This document shows positions 43,603-53,578 of a DNA stretch of 64,000 nt, piece after piece. This stretch comes from Clostridium sp. chh4-2 (GTDB lineage: Bacteria > Bacillota > Clostridia > Lachnospirales > Lachnospiraceae), in contig NZ_PKUU01000008.1 in assembly GCF_002899675.1 (NCBI RefSeq), positions 185,891 to 249,890 of the forward strand, read 5' to 3'. The notes under the pieces were generated by a model. It made no database searches. It worked only from the letters and a program-made list of their open reading frames with translations, and was not told where the DNA came from. How positions within the stretch are numbered: position 1 is the first letter of the stretch; every line of letters starts with the position of its first letter. The position numbers and the translations under genes are program-made.

Positions 43603-45221
43603 TGAAAACAATTTATATTAACGGTATTGTTTATACGGGTGAAATGCCATTTTGCCGGGCATTTGCAGTAGAGGACGGACGGTTTGTATATGCAGGAACC
43701 GTGGAAGGGGCCATGAGCCTGAAAGACGGGGACGATGTGGTCTGCGACCTGGAAGGACGTTTTGTCTGCGCCGGTTTTAATGATTCCCATATGCATCTGG
43801 TGAATTACGGATATTCTCTTCAGATGGCTGAGCTGGCGTCCCATACAGAGTCCATGGTTGCCGTGAAAAATGCCGTAAAGCAGTTCATCGCAGACCGCGG
43901 GATCGAAAAAGAAAGCTGGGTGAGAGGCCGTGGCTGGAACCAGGATTATTTCACAGATGACAAAAGATTTCCCACGAAACAGGATTTGGACGAGATTTCC
44001 TCCGATCATCCCATCTGTCTGACCCGAACCTGCGGGCACGCCTGTGTGGTAAACAGCAAAGCGTTGGAAATGATCGGCGTTACAAAAGATACCCCGCAGA
44101 TTCCGGGCGGCCGTTTCGAACTGGGAGCGGACGGCGAACCCAACGGCATTTTCCGTGAAAATGCCATGGATCTGGTGTATTCCAAACTGCCGGAGCCAAC
44201 AAAAGAGGACATTAAAAAGATGATTCTTGCCGCATCCGCAGCACTTAACAGCTACGGCGTGACCTCTTCCCAGACGGATGATCTTCTGGTGTTCAATAAC
44301 GTGCCGTACCAAAGGATTCTGGACGCCTATACAGAATTGGAAGCGGAAGGAAAAATGACGGTCCGCGTAAACCAGCAGTCTCAGTTCATGGAGCTAGACG
44401 GTTTGAAGGAATTTATCGGCAAAGGATACAACACCGGGTGGGGAAACGAATGGTTCCGCATCGGGCCGCTTAAAATGCTGGGGGACGGATCATTAGGCGC
44501 GCGTACCGCCTATATGAGTGAACCCTATGCGGATGACGCGTCCACCAGAGGAATTCCGATCTTCACCAGAGAACAGTTTGAAGAGATGGTCTGCTATGCC
44601 AATTCCCATCATATGCAGGTTGCCATTCATGCCATCGGAGACGGGATTTTAGATGATATTCTGGCGGCTTATGAAAAGGCTTTGACGGAATGCCCGAGGG
44701 AGGATCACCGTCATGGAATCGTCCACTGCCAGATCATGCGCCCGGACCAGATTGCGAAGTTTAAGGAGTTCTCTCTCCATGCTTATATTCAGTCCATTTT
44801 CCTGGATTATGATATTCATATCGTGGAAGACCGGGTTGGGGCGGAAAAAGCGAAAAGCAGCTATAATTTTAAATCATTGTACGACATGGTTCATACCTCC
44901 AATGGTTCTGACTGCCCGGTGGAACTGCCAGATGTGATGGCGGGAATTCAGTGTGCGGTGACGAGAACCACGCTGAAGGACCATGTAGGGCCTTATCTGC
45001 CGGAGCAGGCGCTGAGCGTGAAAGAGGCAATTGATTCCTTTACGGTTGAGGGGGCGTATGCTTCCTTTGAAGAGAATGTGAAGGGAAGAATAAGGGAAGG
45101 AATGCTGGCGGATTTTGTGGTGCTGGAGGAAAATCCTTTTGAGACAGAGGCTGACAGATTGAGAAAAATTGGGATTTGGGAGACTTATGTTGGGGGGAAC
45201 TGTTGTTATAGGAGAGGGTAA
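43602..45221 (+). CDS. YtcJ/NfdA-type amidohydrolase
   Basis: 539 residues of the amidohydrolase superfamily. The metal-binding HxH is in GFNDSHMHLVNYG near residue 65, later ligands are in QVAIHAIGDGILDDI near 345 and HRHGIVHCQIM near 368, and the catalytic Asp is in NGSDCPVELPDVM near 430. Relatives remove acyl or formyl groups from N-substituted amides. No signal peptide is present. It is translationally coupled to the symporter, so it probably processes the imported compound, plausibly an N-acylated lysine derivative, which is inference from the riboswitch. Confidence 0.88.
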   Translation: MKTIYINGIVYTGEMPFCRAFAVEDGRFVYAGTVEGAMSLKDGDDVVCDLEGRFVCAGFNDSHMHLVNYGYSLQMAELASHTESMVAVKNAVKQFIADRGIEKESWVRGRGWNQDYFTDDKRFPTKQDLDEISSDHPICLTRTCGHACVVNSKALEMIGVTKDTPQIPGGRFELGADGEPNGIFRENAMDLVYSKLPEPTKEDIKKMILAASAALNSYGVTSSQTDDLLVFNNVPYQRILDAYTELEAEGKMTVRVNQQSQFMELDGLKEFIGKGYNTGWGNEWFRIGPLKMLGDGSLGARTAYMSEPYADDASTRGIPIFTREQFEEMVCYANSHHMQVAIHAIGDGILDDILAAYEKALTECPREDHRHGIVHCQIMRPDQIAKFKEFSLHAYIQSIFLDYDIHIVEDRVGAEKAKSSYNFKSLYDMVHTSNGSDCPVELPDVMAGIQCAVTRTTLKDHVGPYLPEQALSVKEAIDSFTVEGAYASFEENVKGRIREGMLADFVVLEENPFETEADRLRKIGIWETYVGGNCCYRRG

Positions 45222-45230
45222 TTTATATTA

Positions 45231-45408
45231 GGGGTGAAGGCATTTTGGAAAATGCCTTCACCTTTTTATGTAAAGGGTGAGGTCATTTCGGAAAATGCTT
45301 TGACGTTTTACTTTAAACCTGAAGGGATTTTTGAAAATGCCTTGAAGTTTTACATAAAACCTGAAGTCATTTTCAAAAATCCCTTGACGCTTACAATAAA
45401 TCCCTTCT
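45231..45408. repeat. REP-like repeat array (R8-R11)
   Basis: Four head-to-tail units with decaying dyads: GTGAAGGCATTTTGG-AAAATGCCTTCAC first, then GTGAGGTCATTTCGG..., CTGAAGGGATTTTTG... and CTGAAGTCATTTTCA.... Each unit ends in a TTTACWTWAAAC-like tail. The first is the best palindrome. Confidence 0.8.
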
Positions 45409-45413
45409 ATAAT
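45384..45413 (+). promoter_or_regulatory. Promoter of apbE, overlapping the last REP-like unit
   Basis: TTGACG (45384-45389), inside the last repeat unit, and TATAAT (45408-45413) just beyond it, spacing 18. Confidence 0.5.
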
Positions 45414-45459
45414 TAGAAAATTAATAACAACAAGCACCAGAAAGCAGGTACTCACATTC

Positions 45460-46446
45460 ATGAAGAAAGCCAAAATCCTATTATTATCCCTAATCCTCCT
45501 AACCCTGACAGGCTGCAAATCCCGGGAGCCAATCTCTAAAACTGCCTATATGCTGAATACTTTCGTCACTATCACACTCTACGACACCCAGGACCAGCAG
45601 ATCCTGGACGGCTGTTTAAATCTCTGCGAGTCCTATGAGCAGATGTTTAGCCGTACAATCGAAACCAGTGAAATCTACAAATTAAACCACAGGGCACCAA
45701 ACGAAACCACAGTCACGATTTCAGATGACGCAGCCCGTCTGATCGAAAAAGGCCTGTATTACAGTCAGGTTTCAAACGGCGCTTTCGATATCACGGTGGA
45801 GCCAATCACCTCCCTGTGGGATTTTACGGGCGATGAACACCGGATACCGGACGAGGCGGCCCTGAAAGATGCGGTAAAAAAAGTGGGATACCAGAATCTT
45901 CAACTGGATGGAAATGAACTCACCTTCCTTTCGCCGGATACAGCCATTGAACTGGGCGCCATTGCGAAAGGGTATATTGCGGACCGCCTGAAGGACTATC
46001 TTCTGGATAATGGAGTGAACAGCGCCGTGATTAATCTGGGTGGAAATGTCCTCTGCGTAAGGGAAAAGCCCGGAAAGCAGCCATTTAAAATCGGCCTGCA
46101 AAAGCCTTATGCGGATCATACGGAGACCATAGAAACCATGAATATTAAAGATTTGTCGGTAGTATCCTCGGGGGTGTATGAGCGCCATTTCGTCATTGAC
46201 GGGGTAAACTACCATCACATACTGGACCCTAAAACAGGTTATCCTTATCAGAACGGATTGGTTTCGGTCACCATTTTATCCGGGGAGTCTGTGGATGGAG
46301 ACGGATTGAGCACAGCTTGTTTTTCTCTCGGAATGGAGAAGGGAATGGAACTTGTGGAGTCCATGGAGGGGATCTATGCCATTTTTATTACTGAGGATGG
46401 AAAGGTTCATTATTCAGAGGGAGCGGAGCGATTTTTGGCCAAGTAA
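45460..46446 (+). CDS. apbE: FAD:protein FMN transferase ApbE, lipoprotein
   Basis: 328 residues. Signal peptide MKKAKILLLSLILLTLTGCK with lipobox LTGC. ApbE transfers FMN from FAD to a threonine of target proteins such as RnfG/NqrC subunits, outside the membrane. Family motifs: SYEQMFSRTIETSEIYKLN, GAFDITVEPITSLWDF, ELGAIAKGYIADRL near residue 170 and HHILDPKTGYP near 255. No Rnf or other flavinylated target is seen in this window. Confidence 0.93.
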   Translation: MKKAKILLLSLILLTLTGCKSREPISKTAYMLNTFVTITLYDTQDQQILDGCLNLCESYEQMFSRTIETSEIYKLNHRAPNETTVTISDDAARLIEKGLYYSQVSNGAFDITVEPITSLWDFTGDEHRIPDEAALKDAVKKVGYQNLQLDGNELTFLSPDTAIELGAIAKGYIADRLKDYLLDNGVNSAVINLGGNVLCVREKPGKQPFKIGLQKPYADHTETIETMNIKDLSVVSSGVYERHFVIDGVNYHHILDPKTGYPYQNGLVSVTILSGESVDGDGLSTACFSLGMEKGMELVESMEGIYAIFITEDGKVHYSEGAERFLAK

Positions 46447-46460
46447 ATGAAGATCTGAGG

Positions 46461-46489
46461 TTTACATTTGTTTCTTCCTATAATACAAT
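46461..46489 (+). promoter_or_regulatory. Promoter of gtrA-yfhO
   Basis: TTTACA (46461-46466) and TACAAT (46484-46489), spacing 17, upstream of the GtrA gene. Confidence 0.55.
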
Positions 46490-46519
46490 AGAGAATATGT
46501 TCGGATAGGAGATTATGAA

Positions 46520-46933
46520 ATGGTGAAGGCGTTGTGGAATAAATTTGTGAACAGGGAATCGATTTCCTATATTATATTCGGGGTGCTGACCACGCTGGTG
46601 GACTGGGTTGTGTATACGGTGCTGTGGTCAAATCATGTGGATTACCGCATTTCTACGGTAGCCAGCTGGGCGGCGGCGGTGATGTTTGCATTTGTTACCA
46701 ACAAATTCTGGGTGTTCCGCAGCTACGAGATGCGCCCGGCTTATCTATGGAAGGAATTTGTGGCATTTGTATCCTGCCGCGCGGCTACCGGTTTGTTTAC
46801 TCTGCTCGGCATGATGGTGATGGTTCAGGGAATGCACCTTCATGAACTGATCGGCAAGGTATTTGTATCAGCGGCATCGCTGGTGTTAAATTATGTGTTC
46901 AGCAAACTGTTTATCTTTAAAAATAAAGGCTGA
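46520..46933 (+). CDS. GtrA family membrane protein
   Basis: 137 residues with four membrane helices and the family motif YIIFGVLTTLVDWVVYTVL at the start; AFVTNKFWVFRS and LNYVFSKLFIFKNK are further GtrA marks. GtrA proteins are thought to move lipid-linked sugars across the membrane. It precedes a YfhO gene by 17 bases, so the two probably act together in envelope glycosylation. Confidence 0.9.
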   Translation: MVKALWNKFVNRESISYIIFGVLTTLVDWVVYTVLWSNHVDYRISTVASWAAAVMFAFVTNKFWVFRSYEMRPAYLWKEFVAFVSCRAATGLFTLLGMMVMVQGMHLHELIGKVFVSAASLVLNYVFSKLFIFKNKG

Positions 46934-46950
46934 AGATAGGGAGCTTTAAG

Positions 46951-49848
46951 ATGGAACATGATGAAGTGAAAAGGGTTTCCAGAGAACTGGAAGAAATACT
47001 AGAGAGGACGCAGGCTAAGACGTACAGGGAGATATCCATGGACCAGATTGAAGAGATACCGGAAGAGAATATGAAAAAAATAATGACAAAAGAGAAGAAT
47101 ACAGAAAATTTGCCGGACGAACCGTTGGACGAGTTTCCATATGATCCGGAAGATAGGAATGAAGAAGAGGTCATGCAGGCCGGTTTAGAACATGCCGCTG
47201 CAAAAGAGCAGCCGGAGGATGCCGGCATGCCGTCTTCCAGCAGGAAAAAGAGCGCGGATTACAGATACCGGGTGGCCACTATGGTGAGGCCGTCGGACGG
47301 TCTGGTTGCCGCGTTTTTAGTGCCGGTGCTGATCATGATCGTAATATTTGCCCAGAGGAGAATCTTTCCTTTTGGCGATGAAAGTTTTTTGAGGACGGAT
47401 ATGTACCATCAGTACGCTCCGTTCTTTTCCGAATTTCAGCATAAGCTGAAGCACGGCGGAAGCCTGCTGTACAGCTGGGATATCGGAATGGGGGTCAATT
47501 TTGCGGCGCTTTACGCCTATTATCTGGCAAGCCCCTTTAACTGGCTCTTAATTTTATGTCCGAAGAGCCTTGTGATCGAGTTTATGACTTATTCCATTGT
47601 GTTTAAGATCGGGCTCAGCGGTTTGAGTTTTGCTTATTATCTTCGCAAACATGGACAAACACAGGATTTTGGAATCGCGTTTTTCGGTATTTTTTATGCG
47701 CTTTCCGGATATATGGCGGCTTACAGCTGGAATATCATGTGGCTGGACTGCATTATCCTGTTTCCGTTGATTGTGCTGGGAATCGAGCGGCTGGTAAAAG
47801 AGAAGAAAGGCACCTTATACTGTATCACGTTAGGGCTTTCCATCCTTTCCAATTACTATATTTCCATTATGATCTGCCTTTTCCTGGTGCTGTATTTTGC
47901 GGCCCTTTTGATTCTGGAAGGAAAGAAGAGCATGAAAGACTGGCTTATTAATATCGGCCAGTTCTCGGTCTATTCCCTTGTGGCGGGCGGTTTAGCTGCG
48001 GTCGTGCTGCTTCCGGAGATATTCGCTTTGCAGATGACTGCGTCGGGAGATTTTAATTTTCCCCAGACGCTGACCTCTTATTTCTCCATCTTCGATATGC
48101 TGGCAAGACATATCGGCAATGTGAAGGTTGAGATCGGTCTGGAACACTGGCCGAATATTTACTGCGGCGTGGCTGTGCTCATGTTTTTCCTTTTATATCT
48201 GGTGTGCAGCAGGATACCGGTGCGGGAAAAAGCGGTTTACTGCAGTTTGCTGATGATATTTTTTGCAAGTTTTTCCGTAAATGCGCTGAACTTTATCTGG
48301 CATGGATTTCATTATCCCAACAGTCTGCCGTGCAGGCAGTCATTCATCTATATTTTCCTGATTTTGGTGATGTGTTACCGGGCGTATATGCATCTGCATG
48401 AGATTCGGTGGAAGCATATTGCGGCGGCATTTTGGGGATCGGTCTGTTTCGTGATTCTGGCGGAAAAACTGGTGACCCAGGAGCATTTCCATTTTTCTGT
48501 TTACTATGTGGCTATATTATTCCTGGCTTTATATGGCGGAATTTTATATCTGTATAAGAATAAAAAGGCCAGTTTGAACGCAGTGGTGCTGCTGGCGCTG
48601 GCAGTGGTGTCCGTGGAAGCTGCGGTGAATACCACGGTGACCAGCGTTACGACCACAAGCCGGTCGGCTTATATTAAAGACAATAAAGCGGTGGAAAAAC
48701 TGATGGGTGAGATGCCGGCGGATACCTTTTACCGCGTTGAAAAGGTGACACGGAAGACGAAAAATGACGGCGCATGGATGAATTTTCCGTCGGTTTCCCT
48801 CTTTTCGTCGACGGCCAACGAGGCTCTGACTGATTTCTTCAAATCCGTGGGATGCGAGGGCAATACCAATGCATACAGCATTACAGGAAGCACTCCGCTT
48901 GTGGATATGCTGTTTTCCGTGCGGTACGGCTTGTATTCCGAGGCGCATCCGGATGACGAACTGCTGGAATTCATCGATCAGGAGCAGGATACTTATCTGT
49001 ACCGGAGAAAATATACGCTGCCGGTGGGATTTTTGATTCCAAAGGATTTAGAGGAAAACTGGCAGAGGGACTTTGGAAGCCCTGTGACCGTTCAGAACGA
49101 TCTGTGCCAGGTAGTCGGAGCGCCTGAGGTTTTGGAAAAGGTGGATGCTGAGATCGTAGAAAGTACAGCAAGATTTACCCCGGATAAGACGGGAGAATAT
49201 TTTGCATATGTCAGCAACCGCAAGGTGGAAAAGGTGACGATGAGCACCGGAGAAAAATCCAAATCATTTACCAATGTGAACCGGGGATATATTCTGGAGC
49301 TGGGACGGTGCTTTAACGGCGAAGAAGTCGTTTTAAGCTCTGATAATAAGGATGAGACGCTGAGCGTGGATGTGTATTATTTCGATAACAGCGCTTTGGA
49401 ACAGGTTTATGAGAAGTTAAACCAGTATCCATTTGAGGTTACCAGCTGGAGGGATACTTCCTTAGAAGGCACGGTGAATGCGGATAAAGCCGGAATGCTG
49501 TTTACCACCATTCCGTATGAAAAGGGCTGGACCGTCTATGTGGACGGCATAAAGGAAGAATCCTATAAGATGATGGATACCTTCCTTTCCGTGGAAATTC
49601 CGGAAGGAAGCCATACGGTGCGTTTTGAATATGAGCCGGAAGGTCTGCGTCTTGGAGGCCTGATCACAGGAGGATGCATTTTATTCCTGATTGTTACGGC
49701 TTTGGGCGGATATGTCTGGAGAAAGCGGGATGTGTTAAAAGCTCCCCGCCGGGAAGAAAAAGAGGACGGCGGTGAAAATGATCCCGTTCAGGAGGATCAG
49801 GAAGAAACCGACGGTACGGAAGACAATATAGAAGAACAGGAGATATAA
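46951..49848 (+). CDS. YfhO family membrane protein
   Basis: 965 residues. A hydrophilic, Glu-rich N-terminal segment of about 95 residues (ELEEILERTQAKTY...) precedes the first membrane helix near residue 115. The GT-C-like core follows, with FLRTDMYHQYAPFFSEFQHKL and LYSWDIGMGVNFAALYAYYL, about 13 helices, and a C-terminal extracytoplasmic domain with YEKGWTVYVDGIKEESY. YfhO proteins are linked to glycosylation of teichoic acids. The tail is again acidic. Confidence 0.9.
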   Translation: MEHDEVKRVSRELEEILERTQAKTYREISMDQIEEIPEENMKKIMTKEKNTENLPDEPLDEFPYDPEDRNEEEVMQAGLEHAAAKEQPEDAGMPSSSRKKSADYRYRVATMVRPSDGLVAAFLVPVLIMIVIFAQRRIFPFGDESFLRTDMYHQYAPFFSEFQHKLKHGGSLLYSWDIGMGVNFAALYAYYLASPFNWLLILCPKSLVIEFMTYSIVFKIGLSGLSFAYYLRKHGQTQDFGIAFFGIFYALSGYMAAYSWNIMWLDCIILFPLIVLGIERLVKEKKGTLYCITLGLSILSNYYISIMICLFLVLYFAALLILEGKKSMKDWLINIGQFSVYSLVAGGLAAVVLLPEIFALQMTASGDFNFPQTLTSYFSIFDMLARHIGNVKVEIGLEHWPNIYCGVAVLMFFLLYLVCSRIPVREKAVYCSLLMIFFASFSVNALNFIWHGFHYPNSLPCRQSFIYIFLILVMCYRAYMHLHEIRWKHIAAAFWGSVCFVILAEKLVTQEHFHFSVYYVAILFLALYGGILYLYKNKKASLNAVVLLALAVVSVEAAVNTTVTSVTTTSRSAYIKDNKAVEKLMGEMPADTFYRVEKVTRKTKNDGAWMNFPSVSLFSSTANEALTDFFKSVGCEGNTNAYSITGSTPLVDMLFSVRYGLYSEAHPDDELLEFIDQEQDTYLYRRKYTLPVGFLIPKDLEENWQRDFGSPVTVQNDLCQVVGAPEVLEKVDAEIVESTARFTPDKTGEYFAYVSNRKVEKVTMSTGEKSKSFTNVNRGYILELGRCFNGEEVVLSSDNKDETLSVDVYYFDNSALEQVYEKLNQYPFEVTSWRDTSLEGTVNADKAGMLFTTIPYEKGWTVYVDGIKEESYKMMDTFLSVEIPEGSHTVRFEYEPEGLRLGGLITGGCILFLIVTALGGYVWRKRDVLKAPRREEKEDGGENDPVQEDQEETDGTEDNIEEQEI

Positions 49849-49852
49849 GCTT

Positions 49853-51226
49853 ATGAAATTATGGGGCGGACGCTTCACAAAAGAAGAAAACCAGTTAGTG
49901 CACAATTTTAATGAATCACTGTCATTTGACCAGAAATTTTATCATCAGGATATCCAGGGAAGTATCGCCCATGTGACCATGCTGGCAAAACAGGGAATTG
50001 TTTCCGAGGATGATAAAAAAGCGATTATCGACGGCCTAAACGGGATTTTAGCCGATATAGAAGCCGGAAAACTGGTATTTACCAAAGAGCATGAAGACAT
50101 TCATTCCTTTGTGGAAGCCAATCTCATTGAACGGATCGGGGAAGCGGGAAAACGCCTTCATACCGGCCGCAGCCGGAATGACCAGGTGGCTCTGGATATG
50201 AAACTTTACTGCCGGGATGAGATCTCAGAGATCGACGGCCTGGTGAAGGAGCTGCTTAAAGAGCTGCTGGAGATCATGGAAGCCAATGTGGATACGTTTA
50301 TGCCCGGATTTACCCATCTTCAGAAAGCCCAGCCGATCACGCTGGCACACCATATGGGAGCTTATTTCGAGATGTTTAAACGGGACCGTCTGCGCCTCCA
50401 TGATATTTATGAGAGAATGAATTACTGCCCTCTTGGATCAGGGGCTTTGGCGGGCACCACCTATCCTCTTGACCGCGAATATTCGGCGGAGCTTCTGGGC
50501 TTTTACGGAGCCACTTTAAACAGCATGGACTCAGTGGCCGACAGAGATTATGTGATCGAACTGCTCAGCGCATTGTCCACCATTTCCATGCATTTAAGCC
50601 GTTTCTGTGAAGAGATCATTATCTGGAATACCAATGAATACCGTTTCGTGGAGATCGATGATTCCTACAGCACAGGCAGCAGCATCATGCCTCAGAAGAA
50701 AAATCCCGATATCGCAGAACTGATCCGCGGCAAGACAGGCCGTGTATACGGGGCTTTGGTATCCATTCTGACTACAATGAAGGGCCTTCCGTTGGCTTAT
50801 AATAAAGATATGCAGGAAGATAAGGAACTCACATTTGACGCCATTGATACGGTGAAAGGCTGTCTGGCGCTGTTTACCGGCATGATTTCCACCATGACAT
50901 TCAGAAAAGACGTGATGGAAGCCAGTGCGAAAAACGGCTTTACAAATGCCACGGATGCTGCGGATTACCTGGTAAACCACGGGGTACCGTTCAGGGATGC
51001 CCATGGAATTGTAGGCCAGCTGGTATTATTCTGCATCGGTAAAAATATAGCTTTAGACGATATGACACTGGAAGAATTCAAGGCGATCAGCCCTGTGTTT
51101 GAAGAGGATATCTATGATGCGATCAGCATGAAGACCTGTGTGGAAAAACGTATGACCATCGGCGCGCCAGGGCAGGAGGCTATGAAAAAAGTGATTGAGA
51201 TATATAGAAAAGAATTATTGGATTAA
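49853..51226 (+). CDS. argH: Argininosuccinate lyase
   Basis: 457 residues. It splits argininosuccinate into arginine and fumarate, the last step of arginine synthesis. The family signature GSSIMPQKKNPD lies near residue 278, and the opening KLWGGRFTKEENQLV and HTGRSRNDQVALD are diagnostic. No argG is present in the window. Its start is 4 bases after the yfhO stop. Confidence 0.97.
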   Translation: MKLWGGRFTKEENQLVHNFNESLSFDQKFYHQDIQGSIAHVTMLAKQGIVSEDDKKAIIDGLNGILADIEAGKLVFTKEHEDIHSFVEANLIERIGEAGKRLHTGRSRNDQVALDMKLYCRDEISEIDGLVKELLKELLEIMEANVDTFMPGFTHLQKAQPITLAHHMGAYFEMFKRDRLRLHDIYERMNYCPLGSGALAGTTYPLDREYSAELLGFYGATLNSMDSVADRDYVIELLSALSTISMHLSRFCEEIIIWNTNEYRFVEIDDSYSTGSSIMPQKKNPDIAELIRGKTGRVYGALVSILTTMKGLPLAYNKDMQEDKELTFDAIDTVKGCLALFTGMISTMTFRKDVMEASAKNGFTNATDAADYLVNHGVPFRDAHGIVGQLVLFCIGKNIALDDMTLEEFKAISPVFEEDIYDAISMKTCVEKRMTIGAPGQEAMKKVIEIYRKELLD

Positions 51227-51239
51227 AGGGGACTCCATA

Positions 51240-51297
51240 AAAAGGGGGATTCGGAATGAGGCCGTTTTTCGGCCCTGTTCCGGATTCCCCTTTTTTC
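51240..51297. terminator. Terminator after argH
   Basis: AAAGGGGGATTCGGAA pairs with TTCCGGATTCCCCTTTT, followed by T residues, between argH and the convergent LysR gene. Confidence 0.85.
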
Positions 51298-51317
51298 GGC
51301 TCCCCATCGCATTGAGA

Positions 51318-52193
51318 TCAGGAAAAATAATTATAAAATTTTTCATAATCTGTTTTAAAAAGGCTGTTTTTGCGAAAAATAAACATGACTTCATGGGATA
51401 GGGAAAACTCTGACAGATCCAGTTTTTTTAGGATACCGGCCTTCAGTTCCGGTTCCACGGCTTTTTCATACAGGAAAGAGATTCCGCAGCCATCAGCCGT
51501 CAGCTTTTTGATGGCCCCGATATTTTCGATGATCATCCTGTTTTTAAAATCGGAAAAGCTGAGATTTTTACCGGTCAGAAAAACCTGGAGTATTTCCCGG
51601 GTTCCCGAACCGTCTTCCCTGAGAATCAGCGTCTCATTTAAAAGGTCTTCCAAAGACGCGTTCTGCAGCCTTTCATAGTCTTCGGGAGAACAGATGGCGA
51701 TATAAGGTTCCACGCTGTAAGTGATATAATCGTATTCCTCTTTTGGAAAATAGCCCTCAATGACGGCAAAATCGATTTCTCCGGAATCCAGCTCCCTGAG
51801 CAGTTCATGGGTGTTGCGGACCCGCATCTGAATCTGGCTTCCTCCGGTGCGGGAGAGGAAGGATTTGATCTTCTGGGGAAGGATAAATTCTGCTACCGTC
51901 AGCGTGGCTCCAAAGATGAATTCTTTCTTGGGAACCAAGGTACTGATCAGCTTGTTTTTCAGATGAATTTCATCGTGTTTCAGGGTCAGCGCGAAATTGC
52001 GGAGTATTTCCCCCGCTTCGGTGAGGAAAATCCGTTTCCCCTGGTAGGAAAACAACTTTATCTCATAAGCTTCTTCTAGGAAATGGATGTGTTGGGAGAC
52101 GGCAGGCTGGGTTAAATTAAGTATGGCCGCCGCTTTTGTAAAATTCATGGTCTCGCAGACCGTAAGAAATGTTTCCATACGAAAGTCCTGCAT
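51318..52193 (-). CDS. LysR family regulator
   Basis: 291 residues. The N-terminal helix-turn-helix is MNFTKAAAILNLTQPAVSQHI; the effector domain follows, with features like those of CysL/YwfM-type regulators. It is divergently placed from the YeiH-type exporter at 52419, the usual layout for a LysR protein controlling its neighbour. The effector is unknown. Confidence 0.92.
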   Translation of the reverse strand: MQDFRMETFLTVCETMNFTKAAAILNLTQPAVSQHIHFLEEAYEIKLFSYQGKRIFLTEAGEILRNFALTLKHDEIHLKNKLISTLVPKKEFIFGATLTVAEFILPQKIKSFLSRTGGSQIQMRVRNTHELLRELDSGEIDFAVIEGYFPKEEYDYITYSVEPYIAICSPEDYERLQNASLEDLLNETLILREDGSGTREILQVFLTGKNLSFSDFKNRMIIENIGAIKKLTADGCGISFLYEKAVEPELKAGILKKLDLSEFSLSHEVMFIFRKNSLFKTDYEKFYNYFS

Positions 52194-52418
52194 CTTTACC
52201 TCCTGTAAGTGCGCAAAATGCTTTTTTTAGTCTGTCAGCCAGACTGTGATTTTACTTTTATAATAACATAACTTTATCGTTAAATAAATATAAATAATTA
52301 TATCTTATTTATAAAAGATGGTAAAATAATCCAGTGATTTTAAAATACAAGATAATGAAAGTGCAGAGCTTTATGGTGATAAAAGCGATTCCGTGAGGCT
52401 GTGCGGAAAGAGGGGAGT

Positions 52419-53447
52419 ATGAAATTTTTAGAACGGAATTGGAAGGGAATCCTATTGTGCCTGGCGGTCGCTGTGCCGAGCTGGTATCTTGGTAAGGCAT
52501 TTCCGATTATAGGAGGCCCGGTTTTTGCAATTATTGCCGGAATGCTTTTGACTTTTGTAATCAGGGATAAAACGAACGTCCAGGCGGGCATTACATTTAC
52601 ATCAAAAAAGGTTCTTCAATATGCGGTTATTCTGCTGGGATTCGGACTGAATTTGTCTGTGATTCTTCAGACAGGGCGCCAGTCGCTGCCGATTATCATA
52701 GCCACGATTTCCACTTCGCTGATTGTATCCTATGCGCTGCATAGAATGATGCATATACCTGGAAAAATATCCATTTTGGTCGGTGTTGGATCATCGATCT
52801 GCGGAGGATCGGCCATTGCAGCCACTGCGCCTGTTATTGAGGCGGATGATGAAGAGGTTGCACAGGCCATTTCGGTTATCTTTTTCTTCAATGTTCTGGC
52901 TGCGATTTTATTTCCAACATTCGGAGCTTTGATCGGATTTTCCACAACCAGCGGAGAGGCCTTCGGCATCTTTGCCGGAACAGCGGTCAACGACACTTCC
53001 TCAGTGACTGCGGCGGCGTCCACATGGGATTCCCTTTATGGGCTGGGTGTGGCGACTTTGGATAAAGCTGTAACGGTGAAATTGACACGGACGCTGGCAA
53101 TTATTCCAATCACTTTAGTATTGGCCTTTATGAGAGCCAAAGACGCCAAATCAGGCGGAAGCCAGGTGGATTTTAAGAAAATATTTCCGTTTTTTATCCT
53201 TTATTTTGTGCTGGCATCGGTTATCACCACTGTGGCCACCAGTTTAGGTGTCCCATCGGCAATTTTTAATCCGGTGAAAACCCTCAGCAAGTTTTTCATT
53301 GTTATGGCGATGAGCGCGATCGGTTTGAATACCAATATCGTTAAGCTGATTAAAACGGGAGGCAAACCAATTATTATGGGATTTTGCTGCTGGATTGGAA
53401 TTACGGGAGTTAGTTTGATGATGCAGCGGCTTTTGGGGATTTGGTAA
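52419..53447 (+). CDS. YeiH/UPF0324 family putative sulfate exporter
   Basis: 342 residues and about ten membrane helices. The motifs [16 protein letters not shown] and [30 protein letters not shown] are diagnostic of the YeiH (PSE) family. The start at 52419 follows GGGGAG; an in-frame ATG 18 bases earlier has no good site. The partner LysR gene is divergent, 225 bases away. Substrate is not established for the family beyond sulfur anion proposals. Confidence 0.9.
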   Translation: MKFLERNWKGILLCLAVAVPSWYLGKAFPIIGGPVFAIIAGMLLTFVIRDKTNVQAGITFTSKKVLQYAVILLGFGLNLSVILQTGRQSLPIIIATISTSLIVSYALHRMMHIPGKISILVGVGSSICGGSAIAATAPVIEADDEEVAQAISVIFFFNVLAAILFPTFGALIGFSTTSGEAFGIFAGTAVNDTSSVTAAASTWDSLYGLGVATLDKAVTVKLTRTLAIIPITLVLAFMRAKDAKSGGSQVDFKKIFPFFILYFVLASVITTVATSLGVPSAIFNPVKTLSKFFIVMAMSAIGLNTNIVKLIKTGGKPIIMGFCCWIGITGVSLMMQRLLGIW

Positions 53448-53578
53448 ATTTGAATTTGCCCGGCTTCTTTAAATAGTGGTCGTCTGTCACGACTGATATG
53501 CATTTTATCAGAAAATCTTCAGTAATAAGTGAAATATGGTATCCTCTGGATATAAGAAATGTTCAGGAGGATATCAAG

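Noticed and set aside
45231..45408. Array of short repeats as a CRISPR
   Set aside because: Units are palindromic, diverged and without unique spacers of constant length; no cas gene is near. They match the REP-like family found singly elsewhere.
45234..45416. Open frame giving a repetitive peptide
   Set aside because: It is a translation of the REP-like repeats; the same happens at 20159-20392, 20329-20385 and 7741-7962. No ribosome binding site or conservation signal supports it.
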